The translations under genes were made by a program, and so were the position numbers. Below the pieces are notes generated by a model. It saw only the letters and a list, made by a program, of their open reading frames with translations, ran no database searches and was not told where the DNA came from. A DNA stretch of 57,500 bases from Chrysomallon squamiferum (Eukaryota > Mollusca > Gastropoda > Neomphalida > Peltospiridae), in NCBI GenBank assembly GCA_012295275.1, contig CM022669.1, positions 18,876,091-18,933,590 of the forward strand, read 5' to 3'. How positions within the stretch are numbered: the stretch's first letter is position 1; each line of letters begins with the position of its first letter. Shown here one piece after another: positions 41,251 through 56,765 of this stretch.

Positions 41251-41839
41251 CATCGTGTAATCTCATTGTTTGTAACAGATGCAGGATACGAATTCTTTAC
41301 ATTATTTTAAACATTAAAACAGCAAAAACCTTTTTTTTTTTTTTTTAAATCATATCTATCATATTCTACAATTTAAGAAAAAAAAATCCATAAATAATTA
41401 TTACGTAAAGAATTCTACAAACTTCAGCAGTAACATTTTAATCAACGCAACGGTAGGGTGTAACTTCCAAGCGTTTCGATCGTTACCGTATTTAACGTTC
41501 TAAACGCGCTAACGTAAAACTGCTCTTTTACTTCGCTGAATCAGTGGTGTAAATAAAGAAATAAAACGGCACTCAAAAGACATCAATCTTTCCAATCTCC
41601 GCTCTTCGGGCGATGGTTTTGTAACTCTTCAGTTACTGAGGCGCCTGTCGCTTCCTCTCTGAGCGTGTTTTGAGTGATTTTTTTTAAAAAAATAGATCAG
41701 CTGCAGTTTGGACCACGTAATTGATGTTCCGCTGTTCGTTTAAAGAAATTTTACAATCGTAAATCCGGACTGTACAAAAGAATGTAGCCGCTAGGGAAGG
41801 AAACGTTCCATTTATATTTCAAAATTACGATAAAAAAAA

Positions 41840-41921
41840 ATTTAAGAAAAAAAAAATTAAAAATTAAAAAAAATATATATTTTTTAAAAAAGGGACAGAA
41901 AGAAAAGGTTTTTTTTTTTTT

Positions 41922-41957
<36 letters not shown>

Positions 41958-42145
41958 TATTATTATTATTATTTTTTTTTTTTTTTTTTTTGCTCTTATA
42001 TAAATAAGGAATTCGATCAAATCAGTGCCACTTTTTATTCTTCCTTTCCCGGAAATTTTAATTATTCTTTTATTATTATTATTTTTTGTTTTGTTTTTTA
42101 TTATTATTATTATTTTTTTTTTTATATATTTTTTTTTAGTTTTGT
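41840..42145 (+). repeat. A/T homopolymer and ATT low-complexity cluster
   Basis: A runs (41832-41870), T runs (41910-41955 and 41972-41990) and ATT units. No coding content. Confidence 0.95.
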
Positions 42146-42334
42146 ATGCCGATGGTTATAGCTGGTGTTTTCCAAAAAAAAGTAGAAAAAAAAGAATTGT
42201 TTTTCTCTGGCTATTTAAGGCAAAACAGTTATTTTAATTTGTACTTCCAACCGTATTTATCACACATTAATTCTGTTTCTTGTATTCATATATTTTAACT
42301 ATCAGTTTTATAATGCTTAATAATATACAAAGGC

Positions 42335-42420
<86 letters not shown>

Positions 42421-42424
42421 GTGT
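42335..42424 (+). repeat. (ATCT)n then (CTGT)n
   Basis: About eleven ATCT units pass into about twelve CTGT units. Confidence 0.97.
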
Positions 42425-43934
42425 CTGTCGTTTTCTCTATAGTTGATGTATGTATGTTTGTTTGTCTTTCTCTCTTTCTATCTGTCTTTCTGTGTTGATC
42501 TATCTGTTTGTTCGTCCATCCTTCTATTTGACTTTAACAGTGAAACCAGTTGCTTATTCGTCTAACCTAAATGTCAGTGTCTGTCTTTCCGTCTATCAAA
42601 TACTGATACACACAATAAACATATAATTAATAAAAACACACTAAAAATTTTTTTTAAATAAAAATGCAGTTCATTTTGGTATAGTCTGTCTAAATGCGAA
42701 ATTATTGTTAGGAGCTGACAATACGCTTTAAAAACACGACAAAAAGAAACCATTTTCTTTCCGTCTCAGCGAAATGCCAGTACTCGACCTTTTCAAACTT
42801 GTGTGCTATATTTTACTTGCTGAGTATACAGCGACACAGCAAGTTTGAAACTAATGACTTTAATTAGATTTCCTTCCACTGCATTCCCTTCCTCTCTCAG
42901 ATCTGACAATACGTTACTATTCGACCTTTTCAACAAATCCGTGAAACTTTTGTTCACGTGTATATTTTTAAGACTTCTTCTTTTCGATGAGTCTGAAAGG
43001 AGGCATTATGAAATGTTTTTTCATAAAAAATTTTTTAATTATTATTACTAATCCTGTTTCTCTTACAGATTTATTAAAGAGTTCTTAATCAGTCTTTTAT
43101 ACCGAATTGTGCTAGACTTATGTTCAGGAGGATATTTCAGATAGTCGTATTAATGCGTCTGCGCTTTTCTTTAGCTAGACTCTTCAATATCGCAATAAAC
43201 AGCACATAAACAGTCTTCAGTCTTTCCTCGTTTTAATTTATTTGTGAACAGTGATTTAAAAGACAGCAGATGAGAAATGTTGCTGAATCAGGAAGGTATA
43301 AAAGCGTAATCAGTGTCTAATTTTGCCAGAAACACGAAACTCGCGATCAAATAAACACGTCGACTTCGGAATAAAATGCGTTTGCGGGAAAAAATACCGT
43401 TTTAAAGCAGCAACAGATTTCTTAATTAAAATGAAAAGACAGGAGTGTGTTAGAAAAACAGAACGTAAATTAAAAAAAAATAAGAATAATAAATTAAAAA
43501 ATAAGAAAAAAAAAGAAAAAAGAAAGAAAGAAATATGTGTATTAACCGATTTCAGCTAAACGAAAACAGATCTGTCTGTAGGCGCACAAGAAGAGTTATA
43601 TTTATTATCTTTTCTTATTTATTTATTTATTATTATTATCTTTTTTATTATTATTCTTATTTTTATTTTTATTTTTTAAATTATTCAGAAATATAATGAA
43701 CAAGACATTCTAAAACAAAAACAAGATACCGAGTTTAATCATCTGTCTAATTTCATCGTTGTCTATATTAAAATTTCATCGCGTGATTCCCATTAAGTGT
43801 TTATACATTTTTGCGAAAGTTACAATTGATAGTTTAACGAAATGCTTCGTTGAACTGTTCTAAGTTTAATAGACTCTAGATCCCCTGCAGGAAATAAATC
43901 AAAGATTGAATGATTTTTGTTTTCAATTAATAGC
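42425..43934. other. Presumed intron 1
   Basis: No recognisable exon. A Lys-rich frame at 43323-43559 derives from an A-rich tract. Confidence 0.55.
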
Positions 43935-43950
43935 AAAAAAAAAAAAAAAA

Positions 43951-44001
<51 letters not shown>

Positions 44002-44140
44002 TAAATATAAAAAAAAAAAAAAGGAAGGAAAAAAAAAAAGTAAAGATGAAAAAATAAATTAATTAATCAAGGATAAAACAATAACAACACTAATAATAGT
44101 GGTGGTGATAGTGATGATGATGATGATGATGAATGAATGA
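43935..44140 (+). repeat. Poly-A, AAT and GAT arrays
   Basis: A run, AAT units to 44001, further A runs, and GAT units at 44110-44133. Poly-T runs follow at 44309-44340. Confidence 0.94.
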
Positions 44141-44559
44141 TGATGAAAATATCAATATCTAATAAAACCTGAAACGATGGTTATGTTATGGAACACTGGA
44201 TATTTATTTTGTAATTGACAAGAATCAGTCATTATTTTGAACAGCAGAATTACAGGAAAATACATTTTAATGGGTGATATTGCGTTTGTGTGGCTTAATG
44301 TATTTTTTTTTTCTTTTTTTTTTTTTTTTTTTTTTTTTTTGACCCAAACCTAGCATGCCATAAACGACAACCCGCTCATTTCAATGAATACGTTGCTACA
44401 ATATACACTGCAATTAAATAAATAAAACTTTTTTATTTCTTATACATAAAAATATTATTTCAAAATTTGTTGCGTGATTTTGCACTGGCAAGGAAACGTG
44501 TTCTTTTTTTTTTTTCTTCTTTTTTTTCTTCCTTTTATACGAAACTAATAAACACGCAA

Positions 44560-44960
44560 TAAGGAAGTTTGATTATCTGCCCTTGGCCGCCATTAATGAC
44601 CTGATTAATGGACCGGATCACCGGTGCACGTAGCCTTACAACCGAGTCTCGATATCCTAGATGACTGTCGCTGTTTTCAATAACTGGAGCAGCAGCTATT
44701 GTTTTAATTGTCTCCCCTGAGGCCGGAAGATTGCCATTAGTGATTCCTTTTCGCCAGTCACGACAAATATTGCCGGAGTCAAACGATTATGTCGTTAGCT
44801 CGCGCGCTGTTTTTTTCTCGAGATAAAGTGCCTTAAAAATTCAGTTTGACACAGAACTGATGAAAGGAACATTCCCGAAGTAAAAGTCCTGTCTGGCGCA
44901 CGCAACGTTAGTTAGTGTCTTGAGGTCAGAACAATTACGCTGAAATCCCATGATCGCTTT
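44560..44960. promoter_or_regulatory. Candidate conserved regulatory island with homeodomain dyad
   Basis: About 400 bp free of simple repeats, richer in G+C than its flanks, containing a perfect dyad CCATTAAT-GACCTG-ATTAATGG (44590-44611) and further TTTAATTG and CATTAGTG motifs of homeodomain type. It lies about 11 kb into the presumed intron 1. No open frame of interest. Enhancer function is inference from composition and motifs only. Confidence 0.35.
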
Positions 44961-45953
<993 letters not shown>

Positions 45954-46704
45954 ATATAATTAGGTATATAAAATAGGTGTGTCCTTCCGGGTTACTGGTA
46001 TAATCGGATCCACACACACACTTCAGTTTCTTATACACGGTATAATGATATTACGTGCCAAATGCGGAACTTTTCCGTGTAGACAAGTTAACTCAATAAC
46101 ACATCGTAATATAACTGTCATCATTGAATCTGCTCAATTAACTCCACAATACGAAACTGGTCGGGCTTTCCAAATAGACTTAGCTCTGAAGCTTAAGCTC
46201 GAGAACCTGTTGAAAGGAGTCTTGAGAAGTACGAGAGAAACTGAAATAACAATTCTTTTTCTCCAAAATTCTAATTTTCTCTCTCATTTTGTGTCCGTCA
46301 CAATCTGCAGAATCTCTTTTTGTCTGGACTGAAATCCGTGTTTGTTGATAGCTGTTGCAATAAATCGGAAGGCTTTTTATTTTGAAAGTTTGAAAGAGAG
46401 AGGGATTATGTTTTTTTTTTTTTTTTTTTTTTTGGTGGTGAAGAGGTTGACAGAGAGTGATAAGGTTGTTAGAACGACACAGTGAACCGCTGTCGTGTAG
46501 CAAGTCGTGTAATTCGTTCAGATCATTCTCCATCTGAACAGTCATTGTGAGTCGTTCTCGAGAGCCAGTTTGGTGTAGGCATAATTTAGGTGAAAATAAG
46601 ATTAACACAGAATCCGTGTCTTTGTTATTTGTTCAAGTAAATATAACAGCGAGTTACTTCTTTTTGTTGGTTCCCTGTTTGTACGTTTTCAGAAGATAAC
46701 TGAC

Positions 46705-46775
46705 TTTCTTAAATATTTCATCAGGAACATAATGTTCGACATTTTCTTAAATATTTCATCAGGAACATAATGTTC

Positions 46776-46776
<1 letters not shown>
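46705..46776 (+). repeat. 38-bp tandem duplication
   Basis: TTTCTTAAATATTTCATCAG continuing GAACATAATGTTCG occurs at 46705 and 46743. The shared 34 bp are identical. The second copy runs directly into a GT tract. Confidence 0.95.

Positions 46777-46844
<68 letters not shown>
46776..46844 (+). repeat. (GT)n tract
   Basis: About 68 bp of GT with one early interruption. Confidence 0.97.
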
Positions 46845-46847
<3 letters not shown>

Positions 46848-47719
46848 ATAAATAAATATGCTGGAAGATTAAGTAGAGCTGGTAAAACTGTAAGACTGTT
46901 ATTTGATTTATTTGTATCAAAGATACAGTGTTGAAGATCTGATAAAAGACAGTCTTACATTGTGTAGTCATTAAATGTATGCTTGAACCTCCAGTGAAAA
47001 CAAGTACAGTCGTTGACTATCTTAGATAGGACAGTATATGTATTCTGCAAGATTTGAACTCCTAAGTTTGATCTTTGTTAAGTTTACATCTTATGTCACT
47101 TCAGCCTTCATTATCTGATTTGAAAATAAAATAATAAAACTGATTTAGAAAATCAAACACATCTATTGACATAACCTTCACGACATTCTGTCTTCTAATT
47201 TACACCTTCGTACTCATAGTGAACCGATATATACTTTTTTCTTTTTATCTTTCCGAAATTACGTGAGTGAAGACGCCACTCAAACCCGGTATACCTATTA
47301 CCTGTATAGAGAAAGAAGAAGAAAACTGAATACGGGTCAAAAGGTTTGTTTGCAAAATGTTCCCAATTATCGCAACGTTGCGCTCTTCATAAAACGATTT
47401 AACAGCCGAAGTCGAAACATTTGGCTCGAGACTCCATTCTTGTCGAGCCCGATTGACTTACACGTGACGTTCATTGTGTTAATTAATAATCGATATTACC
47501 TCATTCACAGTTTAATCACATCAGCCGAATCAGATAATTGTCACTTCTTGTTTGATTACATTCTGATTGCGCTTTTTGAGTTTTGCTACGATTAAACGTT
47601 TCGGCTTCAGTATTCTTACAGTATCCCCAGTGGGTTGTTCTTTTTTCTTTTAAATAAATAAATAAATGAATAAAAATATTTGTTACTTTTGTTATTGCTG
47701 TTCTTTGATTATTCATTCT
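46845..47719. other. Presumed intron 1
   Basis: The 110-residue frame at 47263-47595 has no transmembrane pattern or receptor motif and is treated as chance. Confidence 0.55.
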
Positions 47720-47814
47720 ATGCACATACATGCATATACATGCATACATTCATGCATACATACATTCATATATAGGTAAATACGTATATACATTGTTCAT
47801 TCATGCAGACATGT

Positions 47815-47870
<56 letters not shown>

Positions 47871-48005
47871 ATGCATGCATATATACATACATGCATACCT
47901 ACATAACATATACTTACATATATTCATACAAACATATATATAAGCATGCACACATACATGTATACAAACGTACATATACATGTATGCATACATATAGATA
48001 GATAA
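47720..48005 (+). repeat. Degenerate CATA/TGCA with (TA)n
   Basis: Imperfect ACATACATGCATAC units surround a (TA)n run at 47820-47866. Confidence 0.93.
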
Positions 48006-48229
48006 ACGTAGATACATATATGCAATTTTCTTGATTACAGAAACTAAAACCGTAATATTGTGAGATTGCTGAATTAAACATACGAATGCAGTACTTCTAC
48101 GTCTACATAGTGCAGTACATACAGATATGAAGCCTTGATATTTTAAATGTGCTATAACTGCGTATAACTTTTTCGAAGCCTTTAAATCTCATCACTGTTA
48201 TCTCTATTTTATAAACATATCTCAAGTTT

Positions 48230-48390
48230 GTAATAAAGTAATTACATCACAGAATTTCTTAATTACGTCACCGAAATTCCTGTAATTATCAACGGATTCT
48301 TTGATTGTATTACAAGAGATTCCTTAATAACATAATCAAGTGAAATTCCTTAACTATATGAGTTAAATTCCTTAACTAAATGTCACACTG
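48230..48390 (+). repeat. Degenerate ~30-bp tandem array
   Basis: Variants of GAAATTCCTTAATTACATCA recur five to six times, for example near 48253, 48274, 48319, 48352 and 48366. Confidence 0.65.
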
Positions 48391-49486
48391 ATATCACATT
48401 CGAAATGTTACAGTGAAAAACTGAAAAATAAAAAAACAAGCCAAATTCGCCAAAGTATAAATTTCCACTGTCAGTTCCTTGAACTTTTAGAGCAAAAAAA
48501 CCCAGAAAACTTCACTTACAATAAATAGCAGTCTTTTGCGCATAGAATGCAGAAATAAATGCACTTTTGGAAAGAAGAAACTGAAGAAAAGAAAAAGAAA
48601 GCTGCACTTCTAGCCTGTCGGACCGCTAACGACAAAAGCCTTTCTGATGAAACACGATCTGGTGAAAGAACGAAACGTAGGAAAGGAAAAGAGACGGAAA
48701 CCAAGTCTTGTACTTTGATATTGCAGACGACTTCGTGATTAAAGGGATAAATTAAGAATCCCCACGCCTCTGCTAAAGGCTTGTTAAGGAGGTGACATCG
48801 AATAATAGAGCAAATCAAGAAGAAGAAGAAGAAAGAAAGAATAATGATATTGAAAACAGTCATGATACTAATAATTTTGTAACCTTAAAGGAATGGAAAA
48901 ATAAGTATTTACATTTCTGAAAGTATTTTTTCTTTCCGTGTTTTTCTCTCCGTCTCTCATTCTGTGTCTGTCTATCTCTTTCATTCTGTCTATCTCTCTC
49001 TTTATGTGTGGGTGCGTGTGTGTGCGTGTGCGTGCGTGAACCTTTTACTCTTCTTTCTTTCACTATCGCTATTTCTCTCTCTGTCGCTCACTTTGATTTT
49101 CTTTCATATTGCTTGTCTCCGTTAATAACATATACGAATATTGCTATCATTATTTCTGAAAGCTTATTTTATTTTTTATTTCATATGTTTTACTCTATAA
49201 AACTTATTAACTTGTACATTTTTTTCTCTCCATTTTTTTTTTCACTAATTACTTTCTTATTTCAAAAATATTTGTAAACAAAAATAGCTGTAACCCCGAA
49301 AAACCGTGCCGCTGTTAAAAAATAAATGTGATATCGATTCAGAAACGAATCAAGGTCTACAAACACCCATGCGAATTCTTATATGTATTTTTAGTGGGTT
49401 ATTTTTCAGTTGTAGCAAACAGAAATGTGATTGCCCTGTTTTGTCATGTTCGTGTGATCTTTTTAATCTAACAGATCTTGATTAAG
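48391..49486. other. Presumed intron 1
   Basis: Unique sequence with a degenerate CT/TCTG cluster at 48930-49085. Minus-strand frames here lack recognisable domains. Confidence 0.55.
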
Positions 49487-49885
49487 ACCGCCACCGTTAT
49501 ATTATTCTAATCATGAGATTTTTAAGAAAACTGTAACTTTTTCATTATTTTAGGATGGACTGCCACTTTATTTTTATTGCGTGGTCTGTTATCATTATGA
49601 GAACTTTAAAAGGACTCTATCAATTAGATTGTTTTTTTGCAATGATATCTTTAAGAAAACAGCCAATATAGCTTTGTTTTATCAGACCTTTAACAAGAAT
49701 GTCACTTTATTTTCTGTTATATGGCCTCTTTTAGATTATTTTAATCGTCAAGAGGACCGCCACAGTTATATCATCATCGGCATTATCATCATCGGCATCA
49801 TCATCATAATTATCTTTTAGAAAATTGCTACTGTTGCGGTATCGTATCGTGAGACTTTAAGAGGACTGCCACAATTATATTTTTA
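49487..49885 (+). repeat. Degenerate ~55-bp tandem array
   Basis: Variants of TTTAAGAGGACTGCCACAGT followed by TATATTTTTATT recur near 49487, 49556, 49611, 49655, 49695, 49752, 49820 and 49860. One copy contains an expanded ATCATCGGC array at 49779-49808. Confidence 0.75.
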
Positions 49886-50768
49886 TTTTTATACGTTACC
49901 TTTGATTTATTCACGTATATACTTATTTGGTTGTTTTAGTTATTATATTTGAGTTGTGTTTGTTTGTTTGTTTTTTCATCTGGTAAAGCTGATCAGTGTA
50001 ATCATGTACGTTATTTATGTCAGATGCTCCTCGCCTTTGCGTGTCTAGTTCAAGTTAACACAACAGCGGCAACAGAGCAGGATTCTTCAAAACAAAACAG
50101 CTGTCTAAACTAGAGTACAAAATCATTAACATTATTTTTTTTTTTTTTTTCACTTACTATTATTGTTATGTTTTACAGTCTCTATCAGTGGTGAAATCAC
50201 GATGAATGATAGCAAACGTAAAACGGTTATTAAAGAGATGTATACGTGTCAAAATGACCAGTATGATTTGTCGTTAGCCCTTAAACGCCCACGGGAACAA
50301 TCAATTAACTCCGAGTAGCGGGTCTGCAGTTCCTTTCTCTTGCCAGTGTTTCAGTGGAAGTGGCTCTCTGGTCTGATAAGATCGCGAGATGGGTTCTTCT
50401 GGGTGAACTCTGTGTTGCGTTATCGGTCTGGTTACGTTTATCTTTCCAGATTTCATGTTAGGAGATCATTTTAATAGAAATGACCAGTTGTTCCACTCAG
50501 AAAAATATACTGAAAATGAATCGCATTCGGTGAACAGTTTGAAATACGGTAACACTTGTAGGTTAAAGCAGGTTTGTCGTGGATACTGTCTGGGATATCA
50601 TGGATCACGTGATAAAATCTCGTTAGCGCGGCTAATGAATCATTTCCAGTTCAGTTAGTGTTTTGCTTCACCGCTAGTTTATTAAAGGTTATAGCAAAAA
50701 AAATTCTGTTTGCATGCAGCAGGTGCGTGTAAATAAACACACATACGTACATAATTAGATATATACAT

Positions 50769-50772
<4 letters not shown>

Positions 50773-50837
<65 letters not shown>
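50773..50837 (+). repeat. (AG)n tract
   Basis: About 64 bp of AG. Confidence 0.97.
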
Positions 50838-50840
<3 letters not shown>

Positions 50841-51599
50841 TAGTGCATAAATGAAACATACCTGAAAGTAGAGTTTTTTCTCTCTTTTTTTCGTTTTGCT
50901 GTTGTTGTTGTTTTTTTTTGTTAGTTTTTTTGTTGTTGTTGTTTTTCTTTTTTTGGAGGGTTATGAAGGGAAAAGTAGCTCAGTTCAAAAAAAAAAATCT
51001 TTTGGTGAGAAGTCTTTTGATCTCAGATAGCCTGGCAGCGTCGCGATCAGTTCAGTGTTTCTGTCCACTCCATTACACGGCACGTGCTGCCTTTGTTGAA
51101 GCGCATGCTACATGTTTATGGCGTGATACACACTTTGCTGTCAGCAAGCACGTTCATAAACATTCGCTTTCTGCTAATGGAAAAAAAAAAAAAATGAAGT
51201 GATTTTTTTTTTTTTGCTGACGGTTTCGTCTGAATTAACCTAAACTAAAATGTGATAACTTAATAAATACGCCACTTTTTACCGTAGCTACAGTCAGTGA
51301 CAGAAAATGAATTAATGTTTTAATGACTTCTTTAAATAAATCCAACTGCCTTGTTTTTTCTTCTTCTAGAAGCCGGTTTGATGTCAGTTTGCATTTAAAA
51401 TAAAAGCTTCAGTTAACAAATAAATTTATTTTGATTCCCATAAGTACAGGAAAGGTAAACACATTTATCTAACAATTGTGGATCGCACAACTGTAAACTT
51501 TTGTATTATTTTAGGATGATCTAAACAATGCCTGGCAATGTTTAAATACACGAAGGTAGCGTTATTTATTTTTTATTTTTTATTTTGTTGTTATTATTT

Positions 51600-51770
51600 A
51601 AAAAAAGAAAACAGAAAAAAAGAAAGAACGAACGAAAGAAAGAAAAAAAAGAAAGAACGAACGAAAGAAAGAAAAAAAAGAAAGAAAAATCCCTTATCAA
51701 GAGAAAGGAAGCCATCAAACAAAATAAAAAAAAGAAAGAAAGAAAGAAAACAAAAGAAGAAAACAAAAAT
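51600..51770 (+). repeat. GAAA/GAAC purine array
   Basis: AAAG units including a duplicated AAAGAACGAACGAAAGAAAG segment (about 51622 and 51652). The Lys/Glu-rich frames are artefacts. Confidence 0.93.
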
Positions 51771-52168
51771 CAAAACAAGGGAAGCCACCCACTCTTGCAG
51801 ACATCTCCTGAAGGCGCATAACTCTAAGGCTGTTTAAAAATCGAGACTTTAATCTTCCAACTCAGTGGGGTTGCTATGGCAAGCTGACGTCATTATTTTT
51901 TTGACAGATCCTGAAGATATTAAGCGCATTCAAAATATGAGAACTTGTTTTGACATTTGTTTCAAGTATACGGGAGTAACGTAATTATAAACAGGAACCT
52001 GGATTTAATTTATTTTTTATTTCATTGAATTTTTGAATATAAACAGAGATGACGAGGTAAAAACTAACCCATATCATTTTATGAAGATACTTTGCACCTA
52101 TGAATGTTGAAGGCACCAAGACTTTTAATGCTTAGAATGTGGTATATTCGTGCATGCACGGAGTTGTA

Positions 52169-52170
52169 TA

Positions 52171-52227
<57 letters not shown>
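52169..52227 (+). repeat. (AAT)n tract
   Basis: About 58 bp of AAT. Confidence 0.97.
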
Positions 52228-53111
52228 CTGTGGAGTAGCAGATTAGCTTTCTTATGAAACACATGTTATAACTTTTCTTGTTTTTAGCACTTTGTTAAAA
52301 ACTTGTTTTTTTTGTTGTTAAGCAAAACGCACTTGTTCTTTTATTTTTATTTCATCAGTTTTAAGCTTTTTCTGGTGCTGTTATATCTTTCTTTGTTTTT
52401 ATTTCTTTTTTTACACTTTGTCAGTAAATACGCACTTGTTCTTTTTTTTTTTTTTTTTGTTTACTTGTTCTTTTTTTACACAGCTGCTTATTTGTTGATT
52501 TATTTATTTATTTTATTTTTTTTTTTTTTTTTTATCAGGTCTAAAGAGGTATTATTTGAAAGGCATCGACGTAATGTTTATTTTTCTGTAATGTACCTTC
52601 AGTTTCAGTAACCATAGATTATACACGTCAGACTCTACAAAACAGATGAAAAAGCCTAAGTTTCAGCGGTGATCGCAAAAAAACGTGACTGAAATCAGAC
52701 GTAATCGTTACAAAGTACAGTACAAACGTAATGTCTTCTAAATAACCCAGTTCTGACTGTAGGTTGTGTAAATTCGACTCACGGAGACAAATCCCCAGTG
52801 GACTTCGGCTCTAACTCTTGTCAGTTTGTTTCTGTTAAGTCCTCGTGTATTTCCTCAGTGATTAAAAGTTCGCGAAACGACCCACTTAATTCCCCATCAC
52901 GGACTGAAATAAAGTGCGGGCTTCTGGCACTGGTTTGTAGATTGACGTGTTCACGGAAACGATTCACTGATTGACTTTTTGTTTATTGCATCAGGGAATC
53001 ATCAGCTCTGGTCACATTTCCAGGCTCTTCTGTCTCTATTTGTTAATTTGTTGATAAGAATCTAGCTTCACCTTAAGTTACACAGTTGTCGTTTTGAAAG
53101 TCGGGAGAAGA
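52228..53111. other. Presumed intron 1
   Basis: T-rich to about 52535, then a repeat-poor island 52620-53110 of more balanced composition that could be conserved non-coding DNA. Confidence 0.5.
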
Positions 53112-53390
53112 GGCTATAAAGTACTAACACCGTTCTTCATAAAATACTGATGTCAAACGTACTGAAATATTAAAATCATAAATTATGAAGCACTGATATA
53201 TATATATATATACATATATATATTGTAAAGTATTAAAGTCATACGCTATTAAGTATTAACGTCATAACGTCATTACTCTCTGTTAACATCGTACTTTATA
53301 AAGTACTAATATACTACGTCATAAAGAACTAATATTACACATTATAAAGTACTGTCGTGACACATTTTAAAGTTCTAATAATAGCTAATT
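53112..53390 (+). repeat. Degenerate ~23-bp tandem array
   Basis: Variants of TATAAAGTACTAACGTCATA recur about ten times, interrupted by an AT run at 53199-53222. Confidence 0.72.
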
Positions 53391-56349
<2,959 letters not shown>

Positions 56350-56765
56350 TAATTTGAATAACCAGTTAGCAGCAGTGGGTCTTCAGTGTATACACACCCA
56401 GAGACAACTGACAGTTTAAAACAGTTAGTTAGCAGAACGAGATTTTTATACACCTACCCACAGACAGAAGTAATTTAAACTAATAAGTTAGCAGAATGAG
56501 ATATTTCATATATACCTACTCATAGACATTTAATAATCCAAATCAGTCAGTTAGCAGAGCAATATATATTTCGCATATACCTACCCACCGACCAGAAATA
56601 ACTTAAACTAGTCAACTAGCAAGATGAGATCACATACATACCTACCCATAGATGGTAAGTAATTTAAGCCAGTCAGTTAGCAGAAAGAGATATTTTTTCA
56701 TACACCTACTCAAAGGGGGAACTAATTTAAACAAATCGGTTAGCAGCAAGATATATTCTATGTAA
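56350..56765 (+). repeat. ~62-bp minisatellite, seven copies
   Basis: The core GTTAGCAG starts at 56365, 56428, 56487, 56550, 56615 (as ACTAGCAAG), 56676 and 56739, spacings 59-65 bp. Each unit continues GATATTT, CATATACCTACCCA, CAGA and TAATTTAAAC. Copies are diverged but all landmarks are kept. Confidence 0.88.

Larger units (their letters stand above)
49886..52168. other. Presumed intron 1 with low-repeat islands
   Basis: 50180-50660 is a repeat-poor, less AT-rich island, and a CRE octamer lies at 51885-51892. No exon recognised. Confidence 0.5.

Noticed and set aside
46180-46608. 142-residue minus-strand frame
   Set aside because: Interrupted by a poly-Lys stretch from a T run and lacks any recognisable domain.
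47263-47595. 110-residue frame as a possible later receptor exon
   Set aside because: No transmembrane pattern, NPxxY or FxxCWxP-type motif of a GPCR.
56350-56765. CRISPR-like repeat-spacer array
   Set aside because: Units are contiguous and diverged throughout, so this is a minisatellite, not repeats with unique spacers.
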